Below are positions 8,373 to 14,449 of a DNA stretch of 14,449 nt, one piece after another. Below the pieces are notes generated by a model. It saw only the letters and a program-made list of their open reading frames with translations. It was not told where the DNA came from and made no database searches. Every line of letters starts with the position of its first letter. The stretch's first letter is position 1. The stretch comes from an uncultured Prevotella sp. (GTDB taxonomy: Bacteria > Bacteroidota > Bacteroidia > Bacteroidales > Bacteroidaceae), in NCBI GenBank assembly GCA_934190685.1, contig CAKPTK010000058.1, positions 1 through 14,449 on the forward strand, written 5' to 3'. Position numbers and translations under genes: made by a program.

Positions 8373-8422
8373 GTCTATTTTAGACTAAATCGAAAAAGCC
8401 TTCTCCCACATTCGCATGCGAA
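8373..8422. other. Two short palindromes in the methyltransferase 3' region
   Basis: GTCTA TTT TAGAC (8373-8385) and the perfect 12-bp palindrome TTCGCATGCGAA (8411-8422) lie between the methyltransferase stop (8456) and the repeat. Neither is followed by a T-run. They could be protein-binding sites or mRNA 3' structure; no function can be assigned. Confidence 0.3.
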
Positions 8423-8455
8423 AACCTCACTAAAAGAATTCTATCGGGAATCAAA

Positions 8456-9700
8456 TCACAATCTTGAACAAATATAGAGCACATGCTCACGATTGTCCTG
8501 GGTAGTCGCAAAGATATGGATGTCGCCACCATCCTTCACTTTCAACCGCTTGCGCAGTTCGGGTACCGACAGAGGGAAATTGCGGGCAGAGATGTTGGCA
8601 CGGTCAATGCCAGTGAGCGCTTTGCGTATTTCCTTTTTGTTCAAGGAGGTCACCCGTTCAATCCGATATTGCTTGCCGGGGAAATCTTCCACAACATCAG
8701 CGGCAAGAAACAAATGGGAATTGTCAGAAACGGCACGCACACCAAAGGTTTTTACCAATCTGTCAAAACAGCCCGCCTTCATGATGGATGCATTGGGAAC
8801 GAGAAGCACTTGCGGAACATTGCCGTCACAATATTCCTCTTCCGGTGTACTGGTGAGAATAAGCATGGGAGGATTGTTGTCGGTGCCGATCATATTGGCT
8901 TGCAAGGGCGAACCTTCACGATAGGAGAAGGCGTCATCGTCATTGACACAGACGACAAGCGGGTTGCCCGAGAAATCACGGCGAAGCACAAGCAGCAGTT
9001 CTTTACATTCACCACCCACCGACACGATATGCACCTCGCTCACCTTGTTGTCCAAATCAGATACGGCTTTGTGCCAATCGAGCATGGGAGAAAGCTTCAG
9101 CAGCACCAAATCGGCTTTGTCAAGCAGCATTTTCTCTAAAGTGGTCACATTGGGTGTACAGTCGCTGATGGCAACGGTCTTGCCGCCATGACTGTCACGG
9201 CGAGCAGGGTCAAGGAAGATGAGTGTCGCATGGTCGAGTTTTTGAAGATACACGGTGCCATCACCCTCGACCACCTCGGCATGGGGAAGCCCAAGCAAGG
9301 GGAGATTGTGGCGGACTGATTCACAGAGATGCGGAAGCCTTTCCACATAGACCATGCGGTCGAATCCATGCGCCATGAAAGAGAAGTCCACACCGAATCC
9401 TCCCGTAAGGTCAACAAGCCGTGTGCCGTCGGCGGCATTGATGTCGCAGAGCAAACGAGAGGCGAGATTTGCCTTGTAGCGGGCGGTCTGTTCCGACGAG
9501 CATTGCTCCATCGAGAGGTGGGGAGGATAGACCAAGCCGTCCACCACAGCCCAAGAGGGTAGTTTTGTGCGCGCTGTCTGCCAACCGGCTATCTGGTCAA
9601 GGGCATAAGGCATGTCTATATCCAAACGACGTGCGCCCTGCAAAGCCAGAGAGCGCACGTCGTCGTTGCGGTGTTTGCTGATGAACTCTTCTGTAGTCAT
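8456..9700 (-). CDS. SAM-dependent methyltransferase with THUMP-like C-terminal domain
   Basis: This is a class I methyltransferase, probably acting on RNA by analogy with THUMP enzymes; the target is unknown. From the ATG at 9700 the product has 414 residues. An N-terminal region resembling the PG_1098 ferredoxin-like family is followed by the SAM core: motif I DLTGGFGVDF (97-106), acidic E120 after MVYV, EGDG (145-148) and the active-site-like DPARRD (164-169). The C-terminal third is the THUMP-like region, including LNKKEIRKALTG and NFPLSVPELRKRL. A longer reading begins at TTG 9736, but that TTG lies in the -33 box of the promoter at 9706-9737, so ATG 9700 is chosen. The predicted mRNA starts within a few bases of this ATG. 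The gene is downstream of the YD-repeat gene, which shows no clear terminator, so read-through is possible. Confidence 0.9.
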   Translation of the reverse strand: MTTEEFISKHRNDDVRSLALQGARRLDIDMPYALDQIAGWQTARTKLPSWAVVDGLVYPPHLSMEQCSSEQTARYKANLASRLLCDINAADGTRLVDLTGGFGVDFSFMAHGFDRMVYVERLPHLCESVRHNLPLLGLPHAEVVEGDGTVYLQKLDHATLIFLDPARRDSHGGKTVAISDCTPNVTTLEKMLLDKADLVLLKLSPMLDWHKAVSDLDNKVSEVHIVSVGGECKELLLVLRRDFSGNPLVVCVNDDDAFSYREGSPLQANMIGTDNNPPMLILTSTPEEEYCDGNVPQVLLVPNASIMKAGCFDRLVKTFGVRAVSDNSHLFLAADVVEDFPGKQYRIERVTSLNKKEIRKALTGIDRANISARNFPLSVPELRKRLKVKDGGDIHIFATTQDNREHVLYICSRL

Positions 9701-9705
9701 GTGTG

Positions 9706-9737
9706 CAAACTTAATGATTTTCTGTGATATAGACAAA
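9706..9737 (-). promoter_or_regulatory. Promoter abutting the methyltransferase start
   Basis: On the minus strand, TTTG (9734-9737) and TAAGTTTG (9706-9713) are 20 bp apart. Only CACAC separates the -7 box from the ATG at 9700, so the transcript would be leaderless or nearly so. Confidence 0.7.
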
Positions 9738-9751
9738 TAATACGAGTGTTT

Positions 9752-12034
9752 TTACTTCACATTCACCTTTACGGTCTGTTTTCCTATCTTGATCAGATAA
9801 ATACCTGGAGACTGGAAAGTATAAGCATTCACCTTGTCGGCAAGCACGACACCACCCAGGTTGACCACACTGAAAGTGGCTCCATTCTTCAGATTGAGCA
9901 TGCGTCCTTGCAGGGTAATGCCGGCTTGGGTGTCCATCTCGAGATGACCGATACCCGTAGGATCATATTTGTATTCGAGTTTCACGGTCTCCGTACGGGT
10001 ACCGTCAGCCTTTACTTCGGTCACCTGTTGGCCAACAAGCTGGCCGGCATCGTTATAGGTGAAGTTGATCTCGTCATAGGCCTTTCCGGCAGGCACACTA
10101 ATGGCACGGGTGGCGGGCACTACCACATCATAGTCTTCATCATAGTATTCGAAGAGGGTCTGCAGTTGGCTTCCCTTCAGGATGAAAAGCGGCAGTCCTT
10201 CTATGTTGCGGCCAATGGTCTGCTCGCCATCGTGCTCGATGGAACAATACTGGTCTCCCTGGATGTTAAAATACAACTCATCTGCCTGGGTTAAGTTATA
10301 GCCACCGCCAATACCATAATCGTTTTGGCTTGTGGCACAAGCCACACGACCCTTCTGCGATGCCACTACTGGCACGTCTGCAGTGAAACCTTCCATATCC
10401 TTGAGAATGTTCGGAATGGAGAACGTCACGTCTTCATTCTGCAAATCGAGCACTGTGATATAAGGCTCATCCAAATTGGTATTAGTGTTCACGCTACGGA
10501 GAGTGTTGCCCTTACGGGTCACGGTCAGAGAGTAAGAGGATGTCTCACTCGGAACGCCATCGGTCTGTATGCTATATTGCTTAGTATCTTTCTTGTAATA
10601 GTTGTCACCAAAAGTATAGGCATAGTCATAAACATATTTATTCTTGTAATCACCATAACTGCTCTCGTCCACCTCACTGGCTGAAACAAGCTTATCGCCG
10701 TCCCACTTGTAGGTAGTGGTCTCCACCGATTCCTCAACCGAACTACCATACGATTCCTTGCTTGTCCACACGTTCTTCACGATGTGTCCGTCGGCATCCA
10801 CCTCAATCTTGTTGTCTTCGGTCACCCCGTCGATGTCCTCATCGTAGTATGTGTAGCTTTTCAGTTTTCCGGGTGCGGTCCACTCAAAAGAGTTGCGTGT
10901 AGTATAGCCCTCGTCCACAAGCAGAATTTCGGTGGCAGGACCGTCGAGATTGAACACGTCGTGCCAAGGATTGCCCACACCCCATACCGTTGTATTGTCG
11001 AGATAGGTCCAAGTTTGGCAGAATTCCGGCTCGGTTTGCCACTCGGGTTCCTGGGCGGGTGCCTCAGCCGAATGGTCATACTCACTCATGCTGCGTGACA
11101 CATTCGACGCATACCCGACATCGCTGTCGTCATCGTTGGAATAGTATTTCTTCCAAGAGACGATACGTCCCAAATCGTCATAGGCATAAACAATCTTGCG
11201 GTCATCCTCGTTGCCTCCATAAACGGTATATTCCAGCAACAATCCTGTGGGGGAATACTTATAGTGCTCCACCTTTGTCTTGTCGCGGGTGGTCTCACCA
11301 GAACTGCTGTAGATGCGACCGTAGTAGGTAATGGTGGAGTCATTGAGTTCGCCCTCTACGGTGCGGCACGGCATCAACTCCAGCGTTTTATCAACCTGGT
11401 CCCAACCCTTAAAGAGACCGGCTTCCTTCACGTTGCCCTGCTCCGTGAGTTTGTAATATTCGTAAGTATAGCCGTCACCTTCAGTGGTGTACATGGCGAG
11501 TTTGCCACTGGGATAGTAGCTCCACACGTCCATCGCACTAAGATAGCCGTCTTCGGCATTGTCCCGTTTGACAAATTTCGCATACAGGACTTTGCCGTCA
11601 TCTCGGTAGTTCACCTGCACGAAATAGCTATAGAAACCGTAATCGTTGTTCGTCGTTCCGTAATCCACGCTCTTGGCGACGAGCCTGCCATTCGTATCGT
11701 ATATATACTGGTAGGTGCCACGCGCCACAAGTCCCTTGTCCACATACGAACCGTTCGACTGTTTCTCCTTGCAGTAAATGGCTTCCGACACGCGCTGTCC
11801 GTCTTTATCATATCCGTACACGTAACGGAAGATGTGACCATTGTCGTCCACCGTTTGCGCCTCATCAATAGGAATGAATTTTGCCTTGGCGCTGCGCATC
11901 ACTTGTTTGTGTCGCGACTGTTTGACAGCCTCAACACGTGCCTTACGGGGCACACGTTTCTTTCCGAATTGGAGCGACTGTGCCGAAGCGCCCACTGTGA
12001 TGAGCGCCAGTGCTAAAGGTAGAAATTTCTTCAT
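9752..12034 (-). CDS. Secreted YD-repeat-like protein with T9SS-type C-terminal tail
   Basis: The 760-residue product has a signal peptide (1-19, ending GASAQ) and a basic stretch (about 25-52). A long region of YD/RHS-like units follows: YVYGYDKDGQRVSEAIY (71-87), YQYIYDTNGRLVAKSVDY (108-125), then HYKYSPTGLLLEYTVY, YAYDDLGRIVSWKKY, YKWDGDKLVSASEV, FTYNDAGQLVGQQV and YKYDPTGIGHLEM. Such units form carbohydrate- or surface-binding beta structures. The last about 56 residues (705-760), with FSVVNLGGVVLADK, SPGIYLIKIGKQ and VKVNVK, resemble the type A sorting tail of the type IX secretion system, so I infer export through the outer membrane. The polypeptide is acidic and rich in Tyr, Asp and Ser. 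There is no RHS core/toxin junction or nuclease domain, so a polymorphic toxin is unlikely. A weak promoter lies at 12089-12096. The biological role is unknown. Confidence 0.82.
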   Translation of the reverse strand: MKKFLPLALALITVGASAQSLQFGKKRVPRKARVEAVKQSRHKQVMRSAKAKFIPIDEAQTVDDNGHIFRYVYGYDKDGQRVSEAIYCKEKQSNGSYVDKGLVARGTYQYIYDTNGRLVAKSVDYGTTNNDYGFYSYFVQVNYRDDGKVLYAKFVKRDNAEDGYLSAMDVWSYYPSGKLAMYTTEGDGYTYEYYKLTEQGNVKEAGLFKGWDQVDKTLELMPCRTVEGELNDSTITYYGRIYSSSGETTRDKTKVEHYKYSPTGLLLEYTVYGGNEDDRKIVYAYDDLGRIVSWKKYYSNDDDSDVGYASNVSRSMSEYDHSAEAPAQEPEWQTEPEFCQTWTYLDNTTVWGVGNPWHDVFNLDGPATEILLVDEGYTTRNSFEWTAPGKLKSYTYYDEDIDGVTEDNKIEVDADGHIVKNVWTSKESYGSSVEESVETTTYKWDGDKLVSASEVDESSYGDYKNKYVYDYAYTFGDNYYKKDTKQYSIQTDGVPSETSSYSLTVTRKGNTLRSVNTNTNLDEPYITVLDLQNEDVTFSIPNILKDMEGFTADVPVVASQKGRVACATSQNDYGIGGGYNLTQADELYFNIQGDQYCSIEHDGEQTIGRNIEGLPLFILKGSQLQTLFEYYDEDYDVVVPATRAISVPAGKAYDEINFTYNDAGQLVGQQVTEVKADGTRTETVKLEYKYDPTGIGHLEMDTQAGITLQGRMLNLKNGATFSVVNLGGVVLADKVNAYTFQSPGIYLIKIGKQTVKVNVK

Positions 12035-12088
12035 AAAATCATACTTTTACGATTAATACATTGTCCATAATTAATGGTTTATCATTTG

Positions 12089-12096
12089 CAAAAATA
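12089..12096 (-). promoter_or_regulatory. Probable -7 box of the YD-repeat gene
   Basis: TATTTTTG on the minus strand fits TAnnTTTG and gives a leader of about 48 nt. No TTG lies at the -33 position; an A-tract (complement of the T-run at 12118-12127) and the palindrome ATTCTATAGAAT (12103-12114) occupy the upstream region instead. Confidence 0.45.
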
Positions 12097-12131
12097 GACA
12101 ATATTCTATAGAATGTATTTTTTTTTTATTG

Positions 12132-12863
12132 TTAAATTTCCTTAACACTCCTATATTCTTTCTTCGCCTTGGCCAGTTGGCGTTGGAATTTCTCGTCGGC
12201 ATGCAGCCTTGCCACCACCGCACTGCCAGCCAACCGTGCCACATCCACATCGCTCTGATAATGATAACCGGCGATGACCCTGCTCTGCCCTATCTCATAG
12301 CCTCGTTTCAACAGGGCTTCCTGCCGTTCGGGGTTGATTTCAGCAAGCACAAGGGCTATGCACCATCCGGTAGCGGAATGGCCGGAAGGATAGGAATAGG
12401 TGTTTCGGTAGCGTTCCTCCACTTGGGGGATACTGGTCGTCTCATGGAACTGCACGTAAGGACGACGGCGCTTATACTGGTTCTTTGCCTTTCGGATGGC
12501 GTTGCCTCCATCGGTGTCAAGCCGCTCCACCAGCGCATAGAGTTCCGGTGTTTTCTCCCGACTCATCGCGATGCCCATGGCGTCGGAAAACTGACGGAGC
12601 AACGCGTCCACCGACTGGTCCGCATCCTGCACAGCCTGTTCGCCACGCGGTGTCTGTCTCATCGACTTGCCCCACTGATATTGTGAGAAATCGTAGAGAT
12701 ATTGGACGCTTGCCGTGTCGGGAGGTGCCGGCAGATATAAAACGCCATTCGGAACTTGGTCCACGGTCAGAAACGAGGGCCATTCTTGTTTCTTCTCTTG
12801 TTGCGCCGATGCCATCAAAGTGAACATCAGGCAACAGATGGTTGTCATGTGTCTCATCTTCAT
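12132..12863 (-). CDS. Class A acid phosphatase, PAP2 superfamily (PhoN-like)
   Basis: This is a periplasmic enzyme that removes phosphate from organic monoesters through a phosphohistidine intermediate. The 243-residue product has a signal peptide (1-20, ending MASAQ) and no further membrane segment, matching soluble bacterial class A enzymes of about 250 residues. All three PAP2 motifs are complete: K127-X6-R134-P135 (KNQYKRRRP), S160-G161-H162 (in YPSGHSATGW), and S194-R195-X5-H201-X3-D205 (SRVIAGYHYQSD). H201 should be the nucleophile and H162 the acid. The start could be M1 (12863), M3 (12857) or M6 (12848); M1 gives a leader of only about 10 nt from the predicted promoter. It diverges from the MATE gene, with the two start codons 91 bp apart. 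Substrate preference cannot be read from sequence. Confidence 0.94.
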   Translation of the reverse strand: MKMRHMTTICCLMFTLMASAQQEKKQEWPSFLTVDQVPNGVLYLPAPPDTASVQYLYDFSQYQWGKSMRQTPRGEQAVQDADQSVDALLRQFSDAMGIAMSREKTPELYALVERLDTDGGNAIRKAKNQYKRRRPYVQFHETTSIPQVEERYRNTYSYPSGHSATGWCIALVLAEINPERQEALLKRGYEIGQSRVIAGYHYQSDVDVARLAGSAVVARLHADEKFQRQLAKAKKEYRSVKEI

Positions 12864-12879
12864 TTTATGATTGTGACTG

Positions 12880-12887
12880 CAAAGATA
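12880..12887 (-). promoter_or_regulatory. -7 box of the acid phosphatase gene
   Basis: TATCTTTG on the minus strand, followed by CA as in the other promoters here. The -33 position carries CTG rather than TTG. The start is expected near 12874. Confidence 0.6.
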
Positions 12888-12894
12888 AGAAATA

Positions 12895-12926
12895 TTTGTC
12901 TGTTTCAGAAGAATAGATTACTTTTG
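12895..12926 (+). promoter_or_regulatory. Promoter of the MATE exporter gene
   Basis: TTTG (12895-12898) and TACTTTTG (12919-12926) are 20 bp apart. The start is expected near 12932, giving a leader of about 23 nt. A weak AAGG (12943-12946) lies before the ATG at 12955. The site overlaps the upstream region of the divergent phosphatase promoter, so the two may compete for polymerase. Confidence 0.75.
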
Positions 12927-12954
12927 CACCGTCTTCAATAATAAGGTAAATACT

Positions 12955-14307
12955 ATGTCACAAATCAATGATATGACGGTGGGGTCCCCCACCCGCGGTA
13001 TTCTGAAATTCGCCATACCGCTCATCCTCGGATACATCCTCCAGCAAATGTATCTCATCATCGATGCCGCCGTGGTGGGGCGCTTTGTGGGAGTGAAGGC
13101 GTTGGCTGGAGTGGGAGCCTCAACCTCCATCATGTTTCTCATCATGGGCTTTTGCAATGGGGCGTGTGCGGGTTTTGCCATCCCTGTGGCGCAGTCTTTT
13201 GGCGCCAAGAACTATCATGAGATGAGACAATATGTGAGCAACGCCGTCCGCATCTCCGCCGTCATAGCCGTGGTCATCACCATCCTGACGTGTCTGTTTT
13301 GCGCACGCATTCTCAGGGTGGTCAACACCCCAGAGGAGTGTTTTGCGGATGCCTATGTCTATCTGCTGTTCAATTTCATCGCCATTCCCTTCACCATTGC
13401 CTATAATTCGCTCTCAGGGTTCATCCGGGCTTTGGGCAACTCCAAACAGCCTTTCTATTTTCTGATATTCTCATCGGTGGTCAACATCGTGCTCGACGTG
13501 GTGTTCATCATCGTCTTCGGCATGGGTGTGGAGGGAGCCGCCATCGCCACCCTGCTCTCGCAGGTGTTCGCCTCGCTGCTGTGCACCCTGTATATCAAGC
13601 GCCACATGCAGATTCTCATCCCGAAGGGCAGCGAACGGGCATACGACGACCACAAGGTGGGACGACTGCTCGCCAACGGCGTGCCCATGGGGTTGCAGTT
13701 CTCCATCACCGCCATCGGTTCCATCATGCTTCAAAGTGCCAACAACGCCTTGGGCACCGTCTATGTGGCAGCCTTCACAGCCAGTATGCGCATCAAATAT
13801 CTCTTCACCTGTGTGTTCGAGAATATCGGTGTGGCAATGGCCACCTACTGCGGACAGAACATCGGTGCCCACCGTTTGGACCGCATCAACCTGGGACTGC
13901 GCTCAGCCATCAAGGTGATGCTCATCTATTTTGTGTTCACCTTCGTGGTCATCTACCCCTTTGCCGACTATATGATGATGCTCTTCGTCAAGAGCGGAGA
14001 GACCGCCATTGTGGAGAATGCCGCCCTCTTCATGCGCATCGCCAACTATTTCTATCCGGTGCTGGGACTGCTCACCATCCTGCGCTACAGCATACAGGGA
14101 CTCGGCTACAGCAACCTGTCCATGCTCTCTGGAGTGATGGAGATGATTGCCCGCTGCGGGGTCAGCTTCTGGCTCGTTCCGGCATGGGGATTCCTCGGTG
14201 TGTGCTATGGTGACCCCGTGGCATGGATAATGGCCGACCTGTTCCTCATTCCTGCCATGTGGTGGCTCTACCATCACTTGAAAAGGAAACTGGCAGAACA
14301 AGAATAA
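12955..14307 (+). CDS. MATE family multidrug/metabolite exporter
   Basis: This is an inner-membrane antiporter that expels cationic drugs or metabolites using a proton or sodium gradient. The 450-residue product has the twelve hydrophobic segments and pseudo-twofold symmetry of the family. The N-half carries VGRFVGVKALAGVG (41-54) and AQSFGAKN (79-86). The matching C-half motif is GQNIGAHRLDR (300-310). RALGNSKQPF (158-167) lies in the N-half after TM5, and the short hydrophilic link between halves (GSERAYDDHKVG, 225-236) is typical. The length is normal. It is the only + strand protein gene, with its own promoter at 12895-12926. The stop TAA (14305-14307) lies inside the first bases of the downstream repeat, and a terminator-like hairpin begins 1 nt after it. 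Substrate and coupling ion cannot be read from sequence. Confidence 0.96.
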   Translation: MSQINDMTVGSPTRGILKFAIPLILGYILQQMYLIIDAAVVGRFVGVKALAGVGASTSIMFLIMGFCNGACAGFAIPVAQSFGAKNYHEMRQYVSNAVRISAVIAVVITILTCLFCARILRVVNTPEECFADAYVYLLFNFIAIPFTIAYNSLSGFIRALGNSKQPFYFLIFSSVVNIVLDVVFIIVFGMGVEGAAIATLLSQVFASLLCTLYIKRHMQILIPKGSERAYDDHKVGRLLANGVPMGLQFSITAIGSIMLQSANNALGTVYVAAFTASMRIKYLFTCVFENIGVAMATYCGQNIGAHRLDRINLGLRSAIKVMLIYFVFTFVVIYPFADYMMMLFVKSGETAIVENAALFMRIANYFYPVLGLLTILRYSIQGLGYSNLSMLSGVMEMIARCGVSFWLVPAWGFLGVCYGDPVAWIMADLFLIPAMWWLYHHLKRKLAEQE

Positions 14308-14308
14308 A

Positions 14309-14341
14309 AAAATAAAAGCGAAACAAGTTCCCTTTTATTTT
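14309..14341 (+). terminator. AT-rich hairpin terminating the MATE transcript
   Basis: AAAATAAAAG (14309-14318) pairs over 10 bp with CTTTTATTTT (14332-14341). GAA (14320-14322) and TTC (14328-14330) can extend the stem, leaving a 5-nt loop. The 3' arm supplies the T-rich end. The same hairpin recurs in the second copy (14397-14429). Confidence 0.6.
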
Positions 14342-14369
14342 GTATTGTCTTCGATTTGCACTACCTTTA
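14339..14369 (+). promoter_or_regulatory. Promoter-like site inside the tandem repeat, directed outward
   Basis: TTTG (14339-14342), a 19-bp spacer, then TACCTTTA (14362-14369), which deviates from TAnnTTTG at the last base. Spacer and spacing are as at 8303-8333. The 3' arm of the preceding hairpin overlaps the -33 box. It would drive a gene beyond the window. Confidence 0.5.
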
Positions 14370-14449
14370 CAGAATGTAGGCGGCATCTCAACAATAAAAA
14401 TAAAAGCGAAACAAGTTCCCTTTTATTTTGTATTGTCTTCGATTTGCAC

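Larger units (their letters stand above)
14303..14449 (+). repeat. Tandem terminator-promoter repeat, 88-bp period, cut by the window end
   Basis: The 54 bases 14308-14361 recur exactly at 14396-14449, an offset of 88. The copies differ just before this in A-run length (7 versus 5 after AAT). Between them lies TACCTTTACAGAATGTAGG and CGGCATCTCAAC. The unit matches, in inverted orientation, the single copy at 8302-8370. The second copy stops at the window edge, at the same base after which copy 1 continues to its -7 box. Confidence 0.92.

Noticed and set aside
8509..8516. TATCTTTG on the minus strand inside the methyltransferase gene
   Set aside because: It matches a -7 box, but the nearest TTG is about 26 bp upstream rather than 19-21, and it lies in coding sequence near the gene end.
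9701..9736. N-terminal extension of the methyltransferase from TTG 9736
   Set aside because: The TTG is part of the -33 box, and the family-like N-terminus begins at ATG 9700.
9752..12034. RHS/polymorphic toxin system
   Set aside because: There is no RHS core motif, toxin domain or immunity gene next to it. The C-terminus resembles a secretion tail.
12103..12127. Palindrome ATTCTATAGAAT followed by a T10 run on the + strand, terminator-like
   Set aside because: No + strand gene lies upstream to terminate. The stem is short and AT-only, and on the minus strand the run is A-rich upstream of the YD gene promoter.

Overview
The window looks like a chromosomal segment from a Prevotella-type member of the Bacteroidales. 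The evidence is the protein set (T9SS-like C-terminal tail, DUF5723-type beta-barrel, acid-rich lipoprotein signal, PG_1098-type THUMP-like methyltransferase), the absence of strong Shine-Dalgarno sites, and promoters of the Bacteroidetes form TTTG-N19/20-TAnnTTTG. It reads as ordinary core genome; I see no phage, transposase, CRISPR array or defence system. Both edges look like assembly breaks: the left edge cuts off the first base of a tRNA, and the right edge stops inside a tandem repeat.

Layout, left to right. A tRNA-Val(CAC) on + (1-74) is followed by a strong bidirectional terminator (about 87-131). A leftward operon (3276 to 147) encodes a lipoprotein and then a DUF5723-type outer-membrane barrel. 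The barrel gene is broken by a frameshift near 383-394. The operon has a good promoter and an approximately 125-nt leader with two mutually exclusive hairpins. Next is a 15-bp perfect terminator stem (3482-3525) closing a second leftward operon (8270 to 3544): a GNAT-like protein, topoisomerase IV subunit B (parE) and a periplasmic S41 C-terminal processing peptidase. A further leftward group follows: a THUMP-like SAM methyltransferase (8456-9700), a large secreted YD-repeat protein with a T9SS-like tail (9752-12034) and a class A acid phosphatase of the PAP2 superfamily (12132-12863). The only + strand protein gene is a MATE-family exporter (12955-14307), transcribed divergently from the phosphatase.

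The least ordinary feature is a small intergenic repeat. One copy lies at 8302-8370 and two lie at 14303-14449, the latter in tandem with an 88-bp period. In each, an AT-rich terminator hairpin runs directly into a Bacteroidetes promoter whose 19-nt spacer is nearly invariant (TATTGTCTTCGATTT[A/G]CAC). The two versions keep the hairpin while its sequence differs. The element may therefore end one transcript and start the next. Separately, all six promoters assigned here to genes share an extended -7 box TAnnTTTGCA.

Functionally, the genes cover chromosome decatenation (ParE), envelope proteolysis (S41), RNA modification (methyltransferase), phosphate scavenging (phosphatase), cell-surface or secreted proteins (lipoprotein, barrel, YD protein) and drug or metabolite export (MATE).
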